A DNA stretch of 64,000 bases from Bemisia tabaci (lineage: Eukaryota; Arthropoda; Insecta; Hemiptera; Aleyrodidae). The position numbers and the translations under genes were made by a program. Below are positions 61,464-64,000 of this stretch, piece after piece. The notes beneath the pieces were generated by a model. It did no database searches. It was not told where the DNA came from and worked only from the letters and a program-made list of their open reading frames with translations. Each line of letters opens with the position of its first letter. The stretch's first letter is position 1. The stretch is taken from positions 32,129,372-32,193,371 of the forward strand of contig NC_092797.1 of the NCBI RefSeq assembly GCF_918797505.1. Reading direction: 5' to 3'.

Positions 61464-62282
61464 ATGTACACTCCATTTAGTAAATTAGACTTTAATGATC
61501 TCCGCTCTTATATCACGAATATTTGGAATTTAGTTATGTCTTTGCTTCGTAGTGCGGCTAGATTGCAGCTTATTCCTGAAAATGACAACATGCTGGACGT
61601 GTCGGCCCCAAATCCTTCCAAACTTGGGTATCCTATTAATTTAATGATGAATATGAAAGATGTGAATAATCTCGTAACTAAGAATTTATTCTCTTTGGTT
61701 AGGCCCACTCCTGTTATCCGATTCCCAAACATATTAGGAGTTCACGCAGTAATTAATCCGATAGTAGCTGATGTTCAGCGAGAATTAATTTTCGAATTTA
61801 TGGGCACCGATACTGTAAACATTCGTCGCGACATGTACAATCTGTTGAACGTTTATCGAAAATATGATTCGCCAGCGTACGAGTTGCCCAAGTATAACTC
61901 AGATAGACTCTGGATCCATCCACTTTGTAATCCATTTGTCATGAATCAGGTGTATAATGATCTACCTGAAGCTCCGTTGATGTCTTATATGCTAGTTAGC
62001 GCTATGACTATGCCGGTTATTAACATGCATTCTAAAAATCCTACGGACACTTTGTTCCCAGGTCTAAGCCCACGAATGTGCCCCTCCAGGAAAGCAGCGA
62101 AAGCACATCGAGCTCCGCAAGCAGCTCATCAAACAGCTCATCGAGCGAATCTGGATGTTAAGTATAATTGCATACATTCTGTGGATATAATCACTAAATG
62201 CGCCTCATGGACTCGCTTTTTTCGAGTTCCACTTGTTTCACTTATTTATAATGTTCTTTTCATTTTCATTATTATTAAGTAA
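61464..62282 (+). pseudogene. Virus-like ORF, copy 2, C-terminus replaced
   Basis: From ATG 61464 (a GTG lies in frame at 61434) 272 codons run to TAA. Residues 1-36 are unique to this copy and lead smoothly into the shared block (61572-62054, 483 bases), which differs from copy 1 by a single base seen (61773 G versus 57080 T, Val for Phe). After 62054 the frame runs into unrelated low-complexity sequence (Ala/His-rich, then hydrophobic), so the C-terminal two-thirds seen in copy 1 is lost. The two copies therefore keep complementary parts of one ancestral ORF. Family as for copy 1: unidentified, virus-like. Confidence 0.5.
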
Positions 62283-62339
62283 TAATTTTTTGTTAAAGTA
62301 TCATTTAGTATCCTTTTTTTATCCTGCATAATACTGTGG

Positions 62340-64000
62340 ATCCAGAACTATTTTACCACCTTGGAGACCTTGAAGCCTCTCCATCCTCCACGCTGTGTCC
62401 CCGGTCCTCCCAAGGTTCTCCTAGGCGGAGGTTCTCAACTTCAACTTAGAGGGTAAGAGGGTTTCAACCAAAGACATAGTTTCAACGAGGTAGTCGTAAA
62501 CCAACAAAACTGGTATGAACCTGTAGCCAAAGGAACAGCAGTTAGTGATTGTGTGGTGAATTTAAGGATACGCTGAGTCGAAAGTGCCGGATACAAAAAT
62601 TACCCTGCGTACATACCCTCAGACAACCCCGCAGTACGCAGTAACAACAGCAGCAGACGAATCACTGATAGAATTAATATTCTTCTCGGTTACGGATAAA
62701 GCACTACGTAACCTACCAGTTGGGCGAAGCCTAGAATCCTGTGTACCCTCAATTGAGGATTATGAGTTTTTTTTCATATATCGTCATCAAGGTTGCTGAC
62801 GCCAAGCTCCAGACCCCAGCTTGGATGATCGAGAGCCTGGTGGAGGAATACCTAGGGAAGGCGCCTTCCAAAACGCTACCACCCTGGATGGTACGCAAGC
62901 TTAAGATGGCGGCGTGTCGGTCGCGCGCTAGAGCAAGACAGCACCAGACAGACCAACAGGAGGACAGACAGTGCAGTGAGCACCACGGCGGACGACGCCC
63001 AGATCCCCGGCAGAGAAGGCGCAGGGAGGACGAAAGACCGCTTCACCAGAATCAGCCACGCTCAGGATCTCGGCAGTCAGGCTCAATCAATTCTTAGAGG
63101 AATTTACGGCAATTCCAGCAAATGTCCAGAAACCGTTGCCACACATGGAGACCACATCCACGCCATCCATGCGTGCAACTACTTCAACAGCACATGCAAA
63201 ATTGGAATCACAAGATTATTCCAATGCTTCCAACTTAGAGGAAAACGTATTCAAACGGTTCACAGCAAAGAAAATTATTCAAGGCCGCGATGGCAGAATT
63301 TGCCAAAATATCTCGTACACGCACGCACGGAAACTGCATCAGTTCATATCGGCGCCCGTCGATGGCGCTTTTCTGGTGACGGTCAGCGTAATGAGGACTG
63401 CAAACTTGAGGAGTGTACAACAGGACGATTACTGGCGCCACGCAGGTTACAGGGCAACGATGGCATGGCAATGAGAGGACCAACCCCTGATCCATATGTT
63501 GCAGAAGAAGGTACTCCAAACAATCAACGAGGTGTCGATTCTCCCGGACACGTCGATCAAGGAACTCGACCCAAGCAAGTGGAAGAAGTAAAGGGTAAGG
63601 CGTAAAATATATAAATTTATTCAAACATACGTAGTATCCCTGCTTTCTAGAATATTCAATTGCCATGAATGGCTATATGGCCCGTTTTTCTACACTCCTG
63701 AGACTCAGTTTTCATACCAACATGCCCTTTTACACTTTGCTCACCAGATTGGCTTAGGACGTTATCAAACTTACCCAGCCTTGAGAGAAAGGTTGATACT
63801 GGCCGACGACGATAAAAGAGATTCAGCTACTCTAGCTGAAGAGTTAGGAGTAATGTCTCAAAAACCCAGTGAAACCCCCATGCAATAATGTGAACGAATA
63901 ATTTTACGTTATGATCAAATGCTCGCGAAGCTGTTACTAGGATGCAACAGTGATAAAAACATCATGAAAGACGTAACTGACTACTATTTAAACAAAAGAG
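62340..64000 (+). pseudogene. Decayed coding-like tract, probably integrated virus
   Basis: Protein-like stretches follow each other in shifting frames. One runs about 62380-62575 with a TAA inside it. Another runs 62584-62799. After a T-run at 62765-62772 the sense jumps to another frame up to 63097. From 62980 to the window edge a single frame reads well apart from TGA 63472-63474, TAA 63589-63591 and TAA 63886-63888; its last open part includes FFYTPETQFSYQHALLHFAH and LRERLILADDDKRDSATLAE. I recognise no motif. The pattern of one frame with scattered stops indicates a pseudogene. Proximity to the virus-like ORFs suggests the same source, which is unproven. It continues beyond the window. 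Confidence 0.4.

Noticed and set aside
62150..62172. LDVKY peptide after virus-like copy 2, like the copia RNase H 'HLDVKYHYI'
   Set aside because: The match is five residues and nothing around it fits; treated as chance.
63595..63650. A possible 56-base intron (GTAAGG...TTTCTAG) in the right-edge tract
   Set aside because: Splicing does not join the open frame before it to the good frame after it, and the same frame already reads across with stops, so a pseudogene explains it better.
1..64000. CRISPR arrays, bacterial operons, tRNA or rRNA genes
   Set aside because: No spaced direct repeats of CRISPR type and no tRNA A/B-box cloverleaf or rRNA segment were seen; the gene structure is eukaryotic throughout.

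Overview
This window reads as insect nuclear DNA. It has small exons split by AT-rich introns with GT..AG borders, long gene-poor spacers, and many terminal-inverted-repeat and fold-back elements. The protein-coding genes are conserved animal genes. A sap-feeding hemipteran, perhaps a whitefly, is my guess from the style of the repeats; nothing here proves it.

Layout. (1) 1-8.3 kb: a spacer with the first coding exon of a synaptogyrin gene on the minus strand (3662-3763), whose remaining exons should lie left of the window, plus a 72-bp tandem repeat, a TA-flanked MITE and a fold-back element. (2) 8.35-11.2 kb: a complete four-coding-exon Rab5 GTPase gene with a LINE reverse-transcriptase relic in its last intron. 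(3) 11.2-20.5 kb: AT-rich DNA without genes, probably including Rab5 3' UTR. (4) 20.5-42.0 kb: a complete 16-coding-exon Mtr4/SKIV2L2 RNA helicase gene. One intron carries a 5.5-kb hAT-type insertion with a perfect 8-bp target duplication and nested repeats. (5) 42.5-43.0 kb: a second hAT-type non-autonomous element, again with a perfect 8-bp target duplication. (6) 43.4-44.2 kb minus: COP9 signalosome subunit 7. It faces away from a Ly6/uPAR GPI-anchored protein gene (46.4-49.2 kb plus), and an 18-nt palindrome containing a CRE/ATF core lies between them. (7) 49.2-55.1 kb: spacer with fold-back repeats.

(8) 55.1-64 kb is the unusual part. A small gene (55712-56296) encodes an unrecognised 194-residue basic protein. 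It has E2F-type sites, CCAAT boxes and a TATA box upstream. Downstream it has a 16-nt hairpin that fits the replication-dependent histone mRNA 3' stem-loop consensus. This is the architecture of an S-phase gene attached to a non-histone protein. It is followed by two near-identical copies of part of a virus-like ORF (483 bp, one difference seen). They flank a 5'-truncated Ty1/copia retrotransposon with one in-frame TGA, a 3' LTR, and a minisatellite of 'GTGGTATCT' units. The last 1.6 kb is more decayed, coding-like sequence interrupted by stops and frame changes, which I read as an ageing endogenous virus-like insertion of unknown family.

The conserved genes are independent housekeeping genes (vesicle traffic, nuclear RNA surveillance, cullin deneddylation, cell-surface signalling) and do not form one pathway. 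The candidates for something undescribed are the S-phase-type gene at 55.5-56.4 kb and the virus-like/copia complex beside it.
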